A stretch of 64,000 nucleotides of DNA from Chamaea fasciata (taxonomy: Eukaryota > Chordata > Aves > Passeriformes > Sylviidae): contig JARCOQ010000003.1 in the NCBI GenBank assembly GCA_029207755.1, positions 44,164,144 to 44,228,143 of the forward strand. Direction: 5' to 3'. The notes under the pieces are model-generated. The model made no database searches, had not been told where the DNA came from, and saw only the letters and a program-made list of their open reading frames with translations. Numbering within the stretch: the stretch's first letter is position 1; each line of letters starts with the position of its first letter. Below are positions 47,905-60,500 of the stretch, piece after piece. The position numbers and the translations under genes are program-made.

Positions 47905-48375
47905 AGTACAAGACAAGGAGGACCTGGAGAAGGTCCAGCAGAGGGCAAAAAATGTGAGGGGTCTGGAGCATCTCTCCTTTGAGGTGAGACTGTGGGAGCT
48001 GGCCCTGCTTAGTCTGGAGAAGCGAAAGCTGAGAGGATACCTCATTAATGCAGATAAATATCTCACAGGTGGGTATCAAAAGGAAAGTGTCAAACTCTTT
48101 TCAGTGATGCCCAGTGGCAGGGCAAGGAGCAATGGCCATAAACTGAAACAAAAAAAGTTCAACATGCATGAAAACTTCTTTACATTGAGGGTGGCAGAGC
48201 ACTGGAACAGGCCACCCAGGGAGCTCATGGAGTCTCCCTCTCTGGAGACCTTCAAAACCCATCTGGATGCATTCCCGTGTCACCTGCTCAAGGTGACCCT
48301 GCTGTGGCAGGAGGGTTGGACTAGATGATGGACCAGAGGTCCCTTCCAACCCAAACAATTCTGTGATTCTGTGAA
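47905..48375 (+). mobile_element. CR1 LINE, 5'-truncated, with intact 3' end
   Basis: The last part of CR1 ORF2 reads open from about 47912 to a TGA at 48326-48328. It contains LEHLSFEVRLWELALLSLEK, then LFSVMPSGRARSNGHKLK and AEHWNRPPRELMESPSLETF, the conserved segment that follows the reverse-transcriptase domain in this family. After the stop comes the typical short CR1 tail (GGTCCCTTCCAACCC), ending in two copies of an ATTCTGTG-type octamer at 48358-48374. The 5' part (endonuclease and most of the reverse transcriptase) is absent, as is usual for CR1, which truncates on insertion. The frame over about 415 bases has no stop, so the copy is moderately young but dead. The plus-strand frame of 124 codons reported by ORF finding here is this ORF2 tail, not a host gene. 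Confidence 0.93.
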
Positions 48376-50773
48376 GTAGCTGGATCGGTGGGTCTATGCA
48401 GCAGCAATATGCACCTCACCTGGGTGAAGCCAACTAATGGTGCCAGACTTTAGAAAGTTAAACAGTCCTTCTAAATATTCTTGGCTCCTCTGTTTCTGAA
48501 AGGCTGCCAGCCAGCTACCCTACTTCTGTGGTGGGTAGTGCCCCCCACAATTTGGAGTTTGCTAGGCAGAGGGAGCAGACACAGCTACCAAAAAAAGGCA
48601 TGAATTCTCCTCAGAGGCTGCTGTAGTGACATTTCAAACAAGCACAGAAAATTCTCCTGAAGGTGCAGTGGTTTAAGTGCCAGAAGTAAAAGCAGTAGTC
48701 TCTCCCTGCACCACCAGCACATGCTCTGCAGAGCTCATCCTGATTCTCATTTTTGTTCCCCAGTTTCTGGGAGTGTATCAGGCGTGGCTTTTCACTGAAC
48801 TGAAACCTCTCATTTCAGGTGCTGTTTACCAAAACATTTTCTTCCTGAGGCTGGTTTGGGAGCTTTGGGGCTGTGAGAGACAGAGTGTGCACAGGCCTTC
48901 ATGTGTTGTTTCCATCCCTTCCCTCTCTCACCACATGCCCATGCTGTCTCCCTCCACATGTGAAGATCACTTCAGGAACACAAGCTGTGTGTGGCCATGA
49001 CCTTGCCATTGCAGCCCACTGTGGGCTTCTAGATCTGAGGAAGTGAATCCAGACCTTAGTCTGCTGAGGTAGGGGAGCCAGGACCCTATTTCTAAGTGCT
49101 GTTGAAACCCCTCCTGGGAGCAAAGACCTTCTCTTACAGCCAGAACAGGATGTGCTTTGTTTTCTTCCAAAGCAGCCATCTCAGGAAGCAGAAGTGAAGC
49201 AGTGCCCAGCAGTGGCCGGGGTGGGGCTGGTGGCTGCAACCTGGCTAGCAGGGCACCAGGAAGGTTTGTGTCCCCTCACCCTCGACACTGCTCTCCACTC
49301 ACTGGAGGCTGCTTCCATTTAGCACAAAGCACTCCATGTTTCTCAGCCACCATCGTAAAACAGGTTAGAGGGTGTCAAAGTAGGAGACTTGATTAATTTG
49401 GTTTGTAGGTAACAGCTGCCATGGAAAATAGAAAGCTGTTTGGCCCCTGGGTCTCATTGTGCATCTCTGCTAAATTGAAGGGAAGCTGTCCTCCCTTCAA
49501 AAACTTGCTTTCCTTCAGCTGTTGGGTTTTGGAATCTTTAGAAAGAAACACAGTTCTGGTATGGAAACCATCAGCAAGAGCCTGGGACAACAACCTAATT
49601 ACACTGTTAAAAATACTCAGTCCATTGAACAAACTGAAAAGATTTTTTCTTACATACTAGGAGAAAAGATGCAGCTGCATTATCAGCTTCAGTGAGGGCT
49701 GGACAGTGCATAGGCACAACATACAAAGACAAGGGCAGAGGGAATGAAGTCCATTGAATCCCTTTGCCCTATATCATTCCCAAACCATAGAGCCCGGCTG
49801 TTTCCGGAGGCGCTGCCATGCTGGGCTCAGCAGCAGCCAGGGCCATTGGGCTGTCTCCTGTGCGCTTTGTTTGTTTCTGGAAACTGAAATGCCTCAGCTT
49901 CCAAATCATGACAGGAGATGATGCTTTACTTAGGGTTGAAATTTGAGCCAAAATCTATTCCTGGCAATGACTTGAAGGTCATGCACCAGTAAAGAGTTCC
50001 TACCCCAACGGTATGTGCTATTAGACAGATGCGGCTGTTGCTCTTTCTTTGACAGTGACAGATTTTAGGCCACCCTTTCATGGGTGTGTTTGTTTTCTCC
50101 TCCAGTCTGCATTGCTCTCCTAACCTGTGCCCCCAACTCAAGTTTCACTCGCTTGTGCCCTCCCCAAAGGGATATGATTAAGCAGAGCTAGCGCAGAACT
50201 TTACAGTAACAGCAAATTCCTTCATGCCTGCAGAGTTCACCAGCAATGAGATGGCAATGTGACTTTGCAAGCATGCCTTGCATAGCTTCTCGTCTTCATA
50301 CCCCCTGAGGTGAGCAATGTAGTTCACACACAGCCCTTGCACCTGTCACAGAAGCTGGGGACAGTCTAGGGGATTCAGAAGTGGAAGTCAGTCAGCAGAC
50401 CCATGAGAAGTGTCCATGGAGACATGTCCTATCACCGTTCTTTCCCAGCTGGTGGGATGCAGCACTGCACACTGACCTCTGAGGTGGCTGTGAGAAGCAC
50501 AGCTCTGGTTTGCAGCACTAAGGGTCTGGCTCCCTTTCTTGAGAACATGACAGAAATGCTTTACATGGCAAATGTCTAGGTCTTCACGCTGTGGAGGAGT
50601 TCAGGCTCCCACAATAGAGAGGTAGTTTATTCCCAAATCCCATTCCTCCGCACTCTTCTCTGGCATAACTACTCATCGTGCAGAACAGAGAGGCATGAAG
50701 TTCCCAAAAGGGCTGCACTGCTGCCCCCATCCAGCCCACACCACTCTGGTGCCTCTGCATCTCAAGAAGATGA

Positions 50774-50803
50774 GATTTATTTATTTATTTATTTATTTAT
50801 TTT
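50774..50803. repeat. (TTTA)7 microsatellite
   Basis: About seven perfect TTTA units. Confidence 0.95.
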
Positions 50804-52323
50804 AAGGCAGATCTCTGTGGGTGTTTGGCATATAAGGAGACATCAGTAAGAAACAAAGAAAGCTGAGCATTATGAATGGTAGCCACAGGATGGGCAAGTC
50901 AATCAGGGATAAATTGGGAGTAAGGAAAGAGGAGACTGGTGCACTACTTGTCCCTGTGGTCAAAGCTGGATTAGAGCAAACAGTTGCTTGTATTTATAAA
51001 CTTCCCAACACCCTGCTGTGCCTGAAGAAGAGGGGAGAGGAAGGATCACAAGACCCTCACTGGCTGGGGCTTGGGAAAGGAAGTCTCTGAAATATGAATG
51101 CTGCACATTCTCTTCCCCTCCCCCTAGGGTGAAGATTTTCCACAGTGTCACTCCTGCTGTCACTCACAGTGGGAGCACCCTGGTGATCTGATCCTCACTC
51201 CCCAAGCCTCAGGAGAGTTTTTCTTCTGCCCAGAGACCCAACCTGAAGGGAGGCAGGGAGAAATCTGCTCTTCTGGTCCCTGCCCCTCACCCCCTGCTGC
51301 CTCCAAAGGCTGGTGGAGCTAATTGATTTATTATTAGTGCAGTCATTTTCAGTGGGGATCTGTGTTTATGTTTACTTTCAGGAGCTAGAGATGGTACAGA
51401 TGGCTAATTTGTTTGTTCGGTATTGTTCTTTCTAGCTGCCTAAAGCTGTTTTTGTACTTCTGTATTTGTCATGGTTACTGCATACTCAAAATCTCAAGTG
51501 CCTCTTTTCCTGTGTGATGGAAAGCTTACCGAGTATCAGCTGAAAAGTCATGACTGTTTAGAAGGATTCTCTCTTTTGTCCCTTTGTCCAGCACTACCCC
51601 CCATTGCCTTTGTTTAGGTGGGATATTCTGGGAGGCAGAGAGCCAGCTACAGTCCGGAGGTTTCCCAGAACATCCAAAAAACATGGACAATGGGCTTTTC
51701 CCTGGCTCTGAGAGCCTCCAAAATGGGTCACCTTCCGTGCCGGTTAGCAAGGAACATGGGCAGGGACAACTAGTGCTGCTGGCAAGAGGAATGGCGGTGG
51801 TGGGGAGGGAAGCAGCTGCATTTGATCACACAGTATTGCTGCCCAGTTGCTGCTGGTGGGAAGAACAAGCCTGCTGATTAGCATTCCCAAGAATACAATT
51901 AGGAGACAAGGCTATTTTCAGCAGTGTCCCCTCTCAAGTCTTGTAAAGACACAAGCGCAAAGAAGCCCGGAGTAGGCGCTTCCTCCACCGCAGGCACTGG
52001 ATGGCTTATATTAGCACAATGCTCCAAATCCCCTGTAAGTCCTCCCAGAAAGGGAGAGTAAATATAGTTTGTCAAACAGTTATCTTTAGCACACTGTCTC
52101 GACTGCCAGCATGGATCTTTCTGCATGACCTCCTGCTAAGTCAGGGCAATTTCTTCTCGTTCGCTTATTCTTGCCTGCGATGCCATTCCTGGAGGGGAAC
52201 TGGGGCTCCCTAGGACTGGGGGGGGAGACTGTTTCCACCCTCCATCACTGACCAGCCTCTGTATGGACATAGCTGGGTTATTGACCTCTAAACCCAGTTT
52301 TTCCCATCTGCTTTAAAAGGGGG

Positions 52324-52343
52324 AAAAAAAAAAAAAAAAAAAA
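52324..52343. repeat. A20 homopolymer
   Basis: Twenty consecutive A after GGG. The overlapping minus-strand frame ends in a run of Phe because of it. Confidence 0.95.
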
Positions 52344-55300
52344 GGATGGAAGATCACACAAAAGCAGGGTGAAGGGAAAGCAAGTTGGCTCTGCTGGAGA
52401 CCCCCTCTGAACTCCAGTAGGCAAGAGACATGCCGAGTCCACACCCCTGCAACAGATTCTCTGTGATGATGGGCTGGTGATGGAAGAAGAAACACAGGGA
52501 GGTTTTGCAGGGTCTGAAACCAGCCCTACCTCACACTGCTGCTCAGACAGCAGTCTCTCGCTGCCTGGCCTCACTTTGGCACCACTTCTCTTGTGCCAGT
52601 GCTCATGCACACACAGTTCTTCACTGGGCCGGGCTGCCTCTGACCTGCCAACTGCACCAGCAGTAGCATAAGCACAGCGAGGGCAAGTCCCACCTTTGGA
52701 GGTTTGCTCAGCCTGGGACGATTGTGGCTGGCTCATGGGCCATGCATGGGGTTCTGGCAAGGCTGGCACATCACAAGGCAGCAACTAAAACCTTTTGAGC
52801 TGAAAAGGGGATATGTGGGAAAAGGGGCCCCACACAATAGCAGGCACCTTGCCTGCAGGATGAAGAGCATCCTTTTTTGTAGCAAAGAAAAAAGAGTAAA
52901 GGCTCAGAGCTGACAGCAGCTCTGGCCACCCATCAGCTGCCCTGTGAACTGCAGCAGAGGGAACCCCCTGCCCCTGGGTCTGTAGTCCCTGCCCCACTGC
53001 AAGGCAGCCCTCTCACAGCAAGCAGCTATCTGGACAACTTGATTGCACCCAGCAGCCAAAAAAGCCTGATCCAGGACAGGTCATGCCTATACCAGAAAGT
53101 CAGGCAGAACTTGCCTTTCCCAGGGAAGCTGGAGCACTGAGAAGGCAGGCAGCACCAGCATGCTGTAGCCATAGGAGCGCTGGGTTTCACAGCAGGTCTC
53201 CTGCACCCATTGCAGTGGGCAGTGATGTGCCTCTGCACAAAATTCCACATGTCTGAGCCACTAATTTTCAAACAAATAATTTCCTTTTTATTAATCTCAG
53301 TGGAATCTCATCTCTTCAGGATACTGCCACAGGCAAGTGGTGTAGCACAAAGCTCAGAGACTCCGCTGTAATGAAAAGGGGGAGATTAGAGAGTTAATGG
53401 CCCCAGCTGCTACTATAAGCTTTACTCTCCAACTGCACTCAGTTGGAGAGGCATCATATTGCAGCTCCTTCCCCTGTGCCACTCTCTACACGGTTGGGGA
53501 ACTCTCCAGAACAAGAACAACATCGTTTTGTTGCTGTCTGCCAGACGGAGAAACCTAACCGTGCTCTTTCGTCAGGAGGCCCCCTGCTTCCTTCTGCACT
53601 ACTGAACACAGCTCCTTCTAACTCACTGAGGCCAGGTCCCTGTCTCTGCTCTGCTGCTCTACATGTACAGCAACTTCGGCTTGGGGGAAAGGAGGCCAAT
53701 GTGGGACCTGGTGAGCTGCTGCTTATCCTGCAGGTGTTGAAGAGGGACCAGTTGTCCCATGGGGTGGCTACGTTTAATAGTGCTCTGGGGATGGAGAGTG
53801 AACCCAGCTCTGTGTGAGCACCAGGAAGGGGATAGAAGAGGAGATATCACCAGCATCCAACTTCCTCCTGCAGAGGATCATATTCAACAAACCTCCCTCT
53901 CCTGGCAATAACCAAAAAACTCCATTAAATATGTATCTGTAACAAACCTACATGCTGGGGTGACCTGAGTAACTACAGCCAAGGGAAAGTCAGACAGCTG
54001 CGTGCCAGGCATGAGGCATACAGCTGCATGTATTGTGTGGCCAAGCCAATGCAAGGGCACCATAACCACCTCCTACAACACAGGTTGCATGGCAGGCTCC
54101 AATCCACATGCTCTTTCCTCTCAGCTCCATCTTTTCCTCCATTAACTTTGAGTGAAGGAGGGAGGAAGTGCTGGCAGGAGCCTGTGTTGCCTGGGGTGCA
54201 GGGAAGCCGCTCACCTCTCTGCATGAAGAACATTTCTCATCCCTCCTCTCTCTGAAAAGGCCTTTTCCATGCAGCTCACGATGCCTCCTGATGGAGGTGG
54301 TGCTACCCTCTTGAAATTCTCCCCTGCCCAGGGCATGCCAAAACACACTGCCTTGGCCCTGCACAGCCTTTTGGTGCTTCCCCGCCTCCCCCCAGTAGGG
54401 AAATGATATTAAGACCAGCCACAGAACTCCTTGATCCAACTGAGCTCCACTCCATGCAGCTATGACATGGTGGTCAGCCTTACTCCCAGGTGATTTCCCC
54501 ATGGTTTCCAGAGATGCCAGTGCACACATGCAATGCAGACATGCCAGCAGACAGAAAACCTCTTGGAGAGCATATCAAATGGTTCAAATGAAGCTCACTA
54601 CTCCAGCTCAGTTCTCCGGCTTATTCTTTTCCTCAGCTTTGAAGCAATTCCTATCTCTGTCATAACTTCCATGTGCCTGACCCAGTTATGCTCGACTCAG
54701 TTCCTGCCTTCACCAGCTTTCCAGTGGGTTTGAGGATTACAGAGCACATCCCAGTACTGGAGTCCAGCTGCCCCCACCCCTGATCCTGACATTGTTTGCA
54801 TCCCAGAACTCACAAAACTCTTCCCCATTAGGATACTGCTAAGGAGACAGCAACAGTAAGAAATGGCTTCAAGAAATCCTCCCAGCCTTTTCTATTTATT
54901 ATAGAACAGTGAGATGCTAGTACCAATGAGCAAAGCCTTAAAATACTCGTGAGACTCTGCTTGGAAGCATGATGTTTTTCTCTTGTTATTCATGAACAAG
55001 GATTGTATTTCCCAGGTAAATTGACTTGAAAAACACTTCCAAAGTTAGTTTAAGTGTGAATTTTTCAACAACATTTCTTGTTTGTTTTTCAAAAGGCAAA
55101 TTAAACTTGCAGTGACAACAAAAACACTTTTGCTTTTACTTGAAGGGAAACAAATGCTGTGGAGCAAAGGCAGACCCACTAGTCAAGTCCTTCACTCCTT
55201 CAATTCTGGACTTCCTTCTGATTACTCTGAAAAGTAGCCAGGACATGCCCAGCATGGAGATAAAAGCTCTGCAATGCTGGGGACAGGACCCCAGCATTTT

Positions 55301-55639
55301 ATTTGGCCACTCATTGGCCACTCCCTGCCCCTTTCCTCCCCAGTTTTCCTGAAGACATGATTGTGAAAAAGTTGAGGATGGAGCAACTTTGCTCTGCTCA
55401 GGTCCAGATTGCTCTTCTGCCTTATCTGAACATACAAAGTACCCAGAAAGAACTAACGTTTCTTCTGAATTATTTATAGTGTATGGAAATGATAATAACA
55501 TAGAAATCTGCAATGATTTAATTAATTATGGATAAGTAACAAGGTAATGCTAGCAATATATTTAACTGAAAAACCTATTTATAATGAAATGATTTCTTAT
55601 AAATAATTGAAGCAAAACTGTCTGTGTCGTAACTCATAA

Positions 55640-55765
55640 TTTACATTTAAGTCCTGATTCTTCTTGCATTTCTGGTGAAACTTTACTCATAGGAATGCTC
55701 CCATGGAAGTCAATGACAGAGCTGTTGGCAGGATGGAATCCAGTTTAGAATTAGAAGAACAGATT
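55640..55765. repeat. Short ancient amniote-type repeat relic
   Basis: AAGTCCTGATTCTTCTTGCA is followed by TCATAGGAATGCTCCCATGG and AAGTCAATGACAG. These are in the order of an old sauropsid hairpin repeat that has a CCATTGAAGTCAATG-type centre. The second arm is poorly preserved. Related to the relics near 12.8 and 20.9 kb. Tentative. Confidence 0.35.
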
Positions 55766-57689
55766 CCAAAAGAAAAACACAGCTTTTTCTGCTCTGTTTT
55801 TTAAACTAAGGGTCAGCAATTCAGTCCCTAAGAGATGAGCTTTGCTTTTTCCTTGGTGAAGAAATTCACCTTAATTTGCCTTTCTTAATCCCATTTTAAA
55901 AGTGAATTAAGCCCAGATGACATCAACTGTTTCACAAGTATTGCATACCATTTCCTTATACCACTCTTGCCCAACAGCTCCTGGCCATTTGGACCCTCAC
56001 TGATACACTTGGGGTACCATGGCAAAGCCCAAAATTTGGTTACTGAGAAGTGATGGGAGAAAGGGCACCTGAAGCAGTATGCCACGTATCAGCCAAGCAA
56101 GAGGAATCCAATTCAGACTGCCTTCACCATCCTCTCTCTGGGGAGTATTTCAGGGAACTTGAAGATTGCAAGATGTTCCCCATTCATGTTGTCCCTTTTC
56201 AAGAAGGTGACATTAAAGAACCATCCTTTCTATTTACAGTGAGTTCGCTCACTTCAAACACTCACTTCAAGTTCTTGGCATCTCTCAACAGGCAAGGGTT
56301 GAGCCAAAAGAAGTGCAGGGTTTCAGTATAAGCCCTGTTGCCAGCTTTCCTTGATGGACCTCAGAACTCTGCAAACTTGAGAATCTGAGAGCTCCAAAAG
56401 GTGTCCCACTCAGGGAGATACTGGTGGCAGCCTGCTGGAGTCCAGAAAATCTCAAAGGGCCTTACACTGGACCACTGTTCATAGGGTTCTGAGATGACTG
56501 GCTTTAGTAATCAACAAATTTCCATCCTGGACACAATCTGGGTCTGTAATTACTGGAATTTTCCAAAGTCCAGTAATAATGATGGCATTCCACACCAGCT
56601 ACAATTCAGGTAAGGAAAGTTCCAAGGCTATCAGGGAATGACTGATTATTCCTGCTCTTTTCACCACCTTGGCCACACAAGAGTTCCTGGTACGATCAAG
56701 GGATGCTTCATTGGCCAACTCTTTATACAGAGCCTAAGGCCTGATAGGAATTCATTAGATCACAAAATAGTCCAGAGGAATGGGGGTGAATGCACCATCA
56801 CAGTCAGGATGAAATGGGCTGTGCCACAGCACCTCTTTGGAGCTGCTTGGAGAGAGCTTAGACAAACCCTGAAGTTGTATTGTTGTTGTCAATACAGCTG
56901 AGACTCAACCATCTCAGACAGCCCTTCCCCTCCAGGCACCTCTCAAGGCTCTCCCACCAGGAAGGTGCCCCTGGCAGCAGGAGAAGGGAAAACGAGAGGC
57001 CGGCAGGACAGGTACTCCTGTACTCCGCAGCCAAGGAGCAGCTAAAAAGGGAACCCGGAAGCTTTCCTACACAAACCATTATTTATTGGTGCTGCTCCAG
57101 TGCTTCTCGGATTGTTATCCATCAAAAGCAGCACTGGAATTGGCACTCTTCACAGAAAAGGAAGGGATCCACCCCAAAACACTAAATGTCAGGAAACTTT
57201 TGTGACACAGGATGAAGAAACACACGCTGCCACTGCAGTTCAAAATGTTCCTGCTCAGAAATAACTGGAAAGCAGCATGGCTGGTTCACACCTTCCACCA
57301 GAGCCAGGACCACAAAAAACCCCCAGAGCCCTTGCTGTGAGCCCTCCCAGAGGGGTGGCCAGAGGCCAAATGACTAAGCACCCAGAGTGCACCATCATTC
57401 CCAGAAAGTCTTACTAGCTCGAGAGCCTTCCCATTGATAAGCAGAATTCAGGAAATACCCCAGTTGTGCAGGAAAGGAGCTGAAATCAGTCATCCACCTT
57501 CACAAGTTAATTTTAACACTGTCTGACAAAGAGGTCTGGACAAAGAGCCACAGTAACCCAAAGAAGCTGAACTGGTAAGATAAAATAACCATTTGGATTA
57601 TAAAAATAATAATTGGGAGCATAAAGGAGCTGGTTCAGTTAAGGGCACAGGTTATTTGTCTCTCCAAAGCAAAGCAGAGGGCTTACACA
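55766..57689. other. Unique non-coding sequence
   Basis: No gene or repeat recognised. Frames at 56638-57185 overlap on both strands and show no domain. Confidence 0.55.
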
Positions 57690-58160
57690 AATGGAAGAGC
57701 TCTCAGGATGAAAGTAAACATCAAAATAGTAATTAAAAAGCACATCTAAAAATGTTTATCATGGCTTGTATCCTCCAAGAAAAGCAGAATGGATGTCTAA
57801 GCAGAATTTTTGAACTAATTAGAGCAATTTAAAGCCCCAGCTGGGCCCAGGCAGCCCCCTTCTTTCCAGGTGCAGGGAAGCCCATACCCAGTGCCATTAC
57901 TGCATGACGTGATGTGTTGCCTAGAGTTAATAAAGACAGCAAGGTACTTTCTGCAATGAAAATAACACCTTACCTTCCCTCTGTAATTTCTGTAGGGTAG
58001 GTTGCCCTAATTGTATTTTCATGGGGAAGATGGATAGAATCCTATTTAATCACCACCACAAAATCACTGGGAACTTAGTATTTGGATTTTTTAAAATTAT
58101 TACAGTATGAATAGTTATGAAAGTGTGATGGAAAAAGTGGTCCTTATGCTGGTTTGACTT
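57690..58160. promoter_or_regulatory. Candidate conserved non-coding block with CRE-like site
   Basis: Non-repetitive sequence with AGTAATTAAAAAGCA, TTGAACTAATTAGAGC and GCCCTAATTGTATTTTC words, and a CRE-like TGACGTGA at 57905-57912. No supported open frame. Inference from composition. Confidence 0.3.
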
Positions 58161-58587
58161 CACTGCAATTCCTGAAGTAGGATCTGCAAAGGCATGAGTC
58201 AGTGTGCAGAAGCTGATTTATTTCCCAGTTTTTTTGAAGTGAAAGAAACGTGATGTTCATCATCACCCTCATGTGCTTGCATTGAAGTCTTTCATCAGTA
58301 CCCTGATTTTAGAGTTTTCTAACTATCAGCTAAGGGGTGATACATCTAAAAAGAGAAAATTATTTGTTCTTAGTGTTTAGCCTTAGTGTTTACCTGAATA
58401 AAGTAGACAGAAAAACCCCAAAACTTGTAGTAGTCTGGACAAAATTGAATGCCTCATTCTGTTATGCAGTTTTTTTCTAATATTTTTAAGTACCTTTCTA
58501 CATACAGCTGGAGAATATGACACACCTATAAAAAAGGGTTAGAAAATGATTGGAGAAAACATGGTTGAAAAAAAATTGTCTACTCAA
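58161..58587. other. Unique AT-rich non-coding sequence
   Basis: Nothing recognised: no frame of note, no repeat. Confidence 0.6.
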
Positions 58588-58697
58588 ACATCCCCCCCCC
58601 CAAAAAAAAAATCAGACTTCCTTCAGCTCACAAAGATGCAAAAAGAACAAAACAAAACAACAAAAAAACAACAAACAAAACAAAACAAAACAAAAAC
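58588..58697. repeat. C-run/A-run and (CAAAA)n low-complexity tract
   Basis: A run of about 10 C passes into a run of about 9 A. Some 40 bases later come CAAAA/CAA units. The 107-codon plus-strand frame crossing it (58550-58873) is largely repeat-encoded. Confidence 0.85.
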
Positions 58698-59087
58698 TGT
58701 GTGAGGAAGAAGGGGAAGGTCCAGTTGCTTTCTTGTGCCCCTGGTTAAATGGATGGCAGGGTGAGGCCCCCAGTTGCATCTGGGGCTCCCCTAAAGACCC
58801 CCACCTGCACACTTCCCCCCAGCAGTGTGGGAACGGGTGGACTTGCTGCCACTGCAAGGTAGCAACCTGGTGAACCAACAACCCGTTCCATCTCTGGGTG
58901 CTTATCTCCTGGTTGTTTTTAAAGGGTTGCTAAAAAAGAAGAGCACAAAACAGCATGAGGCTTCTCTGGGCTGACAGTGGGTGAGGGAAATAAGTGTTTT
59001 GTAGTGAAAGAGGGTAAAAGACAATGCAGACTTGGCATTTTTGCAGTGAAGAGTGAATGCCCTCCTTCCCAGAGGCAGCAGCTGAAA

Positions 59088-59232
59088 ATCATAGACTCAG
59101 AGAATGGTTTGAATTGAAAGGGGACATTGAAGATCATCTAGTTTCAACACCCCTGCCATGGGCAGGGACGCTTTCCACTAGATCAGGTTGCTCAGAGCCC
59201 CATCTAACCTGGCCTTGAACACCTTCAAGGAG
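59088..59232 (-). mobile_element. CR1 LINE 3' fragment, inverted
   Basis: Read on the plus strand, ATCATAGACTCAGAGAATGG marks the complement of the CR1 3' end. It is followed by AAGATCATCTAGTTTCAACA, CCCCTGCCATGGGCAGGGAC, GGTTGCTCAGAGCCCCATCT and AACCTGGCCTTGAACACCTT, all well-known CR1 3' words in the correct order. Only about 145 bases of the element are present, with no complete ORF2 tail. It is less diverged than the fragment at 44.5 kb. Confidence 0.92.
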
Positions 59233-60240
59233 CCTCCATATTGGAGGCTCCCCAGGACTTATTTCTCAGGGAAGCCACAGCCCCCCAACCCAGAAGGGCA
59301 CCCCCAGCCCTGGACAGGGCACCCCAGGATGGGATGGGGGCACCCCACAGCTGGGGACCACCAGGGCAAGAGGCAGCAGTTTGGGGGGCAGACAAAGGGA
59401 CCCTGAGATGGGGGTATGGCTGGGTGCTGCACCAGGCAGGGCAGGTTCTCACACCTGTCCCTGTGCTGCTGGAGATGGGAGCTAATGGGCAGGAATGTTT
59501 CTTATGGTGTTTGCTAAGTCAGAGGTGATGAGATGAAGATACACCTATGAGAAGCTTCTGTGAGCAGTTTTGGTTTCTCTGTAAGTTTGTTTTATAAAGG
59601 GTTTCAACTTGATGCAACATTTTGGGGTTCAGCATGTACTCTTCTATTCCAGTCTCTACAAAACCGACTCTGGAGTGGCAGAAAGAAAAGCAAAGTGAGG
59701 TGATGGCTAAAAATACCTGCAGAGCTGTCACCTCATCTTCAGTGTACCTATGCCAGCCAGCAAGACAGCCATATGGGCACTAACATGCACTTGGGAGCTT
59801 CCCATGGGAGATGTCAGTGTGCCTTCCTTCCCAGGAGGGAGAGTTCAGCCTCTCAGGGAGCTCCATGATTAGAATTTGAACCCCACACTTAGTGCTCAAA
59901 GCCTGTGGCATGCTTCAGAGGCTGTCTGGAGGCAATGAAAGAGTTACCTCTGGAGCAGAGCAGCAGCTCCGGGTGATGAAGTGGATAAGCAGGCACTTCA
60001 TTCATCTGCTTCTAGCACTGCCTGACCTTGGGCCCTGGCAGAGGAAAGGCATCTGCTCCTGGGAACAAAGGGCAGGGGAAGGAGGATGGCTCAGGAATAC
60101 TGGTGGCCTACATGGGATCAGGGCAGGGCAGCTGGGCTGTTCAGTGCCCATGCCTGGCAAATGGCAAGGGTCACTGGCTGCAATGCACCTACTGCAGGAA
60201 TTGCATCCTTACACAGTCCAAAACCATCTTCTCTTTTAAC
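59233..60240. other. GC-rich then mixed unique sequence
   Basis: 59240-59470 is GC-rich and mildly repetitive (several GGGCACCCC-like words). Frames on both strands are composition artefacts. No gene recognised. Confidence 0.5.
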
Positions 60241-60262
60241 GGGGTGGGGGGGAGGGGGGGGG
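60241..60262 (+). repeat. G-run with quadruplex potential
   Basis: GGGG-T-GGGGGGG-A-GGGGGGGGG: three blocks of four or more G separated by one base, enough for an intramolecular quadruplex by splitting the long run. It lies seven bases upstream of the pyrimidine tract. Confidence 0.9.
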
Positions 60263-60268
60263 AAATCA

Positions 60269-60325
60269 GCTTCCTTTCTTTCTTCCTTCCTTCCTCTTTC
60301 TGTTTCTTTCTTTTCTCTTTCTTTC

Positions 60326-60388
<63 letters not shown>

Positions 60389-60390
60389 TT

Positions 60391-60422
<32 letters not shown>

Positions 60423-60500
60423 TCCTCTTTTCTTTCTTTATTTCTCTTCCTTTCTCTCTCTCTCTCTTTCTCTCTTTTTTTCCTCTTTTCCTTTTTTTTA
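60269..60500. repeat. (TTTC)n polypyrimidine microsatellite
   Basis: About 230 bases of almost pure T and C. The best part (about 60326-60424) is (TTTC)n with one expanded T run near 60388. It is flanked by CTTCC-rich and (TC)n variants on the left and right. The open frames of 168-171 codons on the plus strand and 166 on the minus strand run through it and are repeat artefacts (Ser-Phe-Leu or Lys-Glu-Arg). Confidence 0.95.

Larger units (their letters stand above)
48376..55639. other. Unique non-coding sequence with small microsatellites
   Basis: No gene is supported in over 7 kb. Long overlapping frames occur at 52278-52784 (minus), 53443-53817 (plus) and 53990-54529 (minus), in GC-richer stretches with counterparts on the opposite strand, and none shows a domain. 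The (TTTA)n at 50774 and the A-run at 52324 are listed separately. 51300-51480 and 55460-55640 are AT-rich and TAAT-rich and may include weaker regulatory sequence. Confidence 0.5.

Noticed and set aside
53990..54529. 179-codon minus-strand frame
   Set aside because: Overlapping plus-strand frames cover part of the same bases and it has no domain. Nothing supports transcription.
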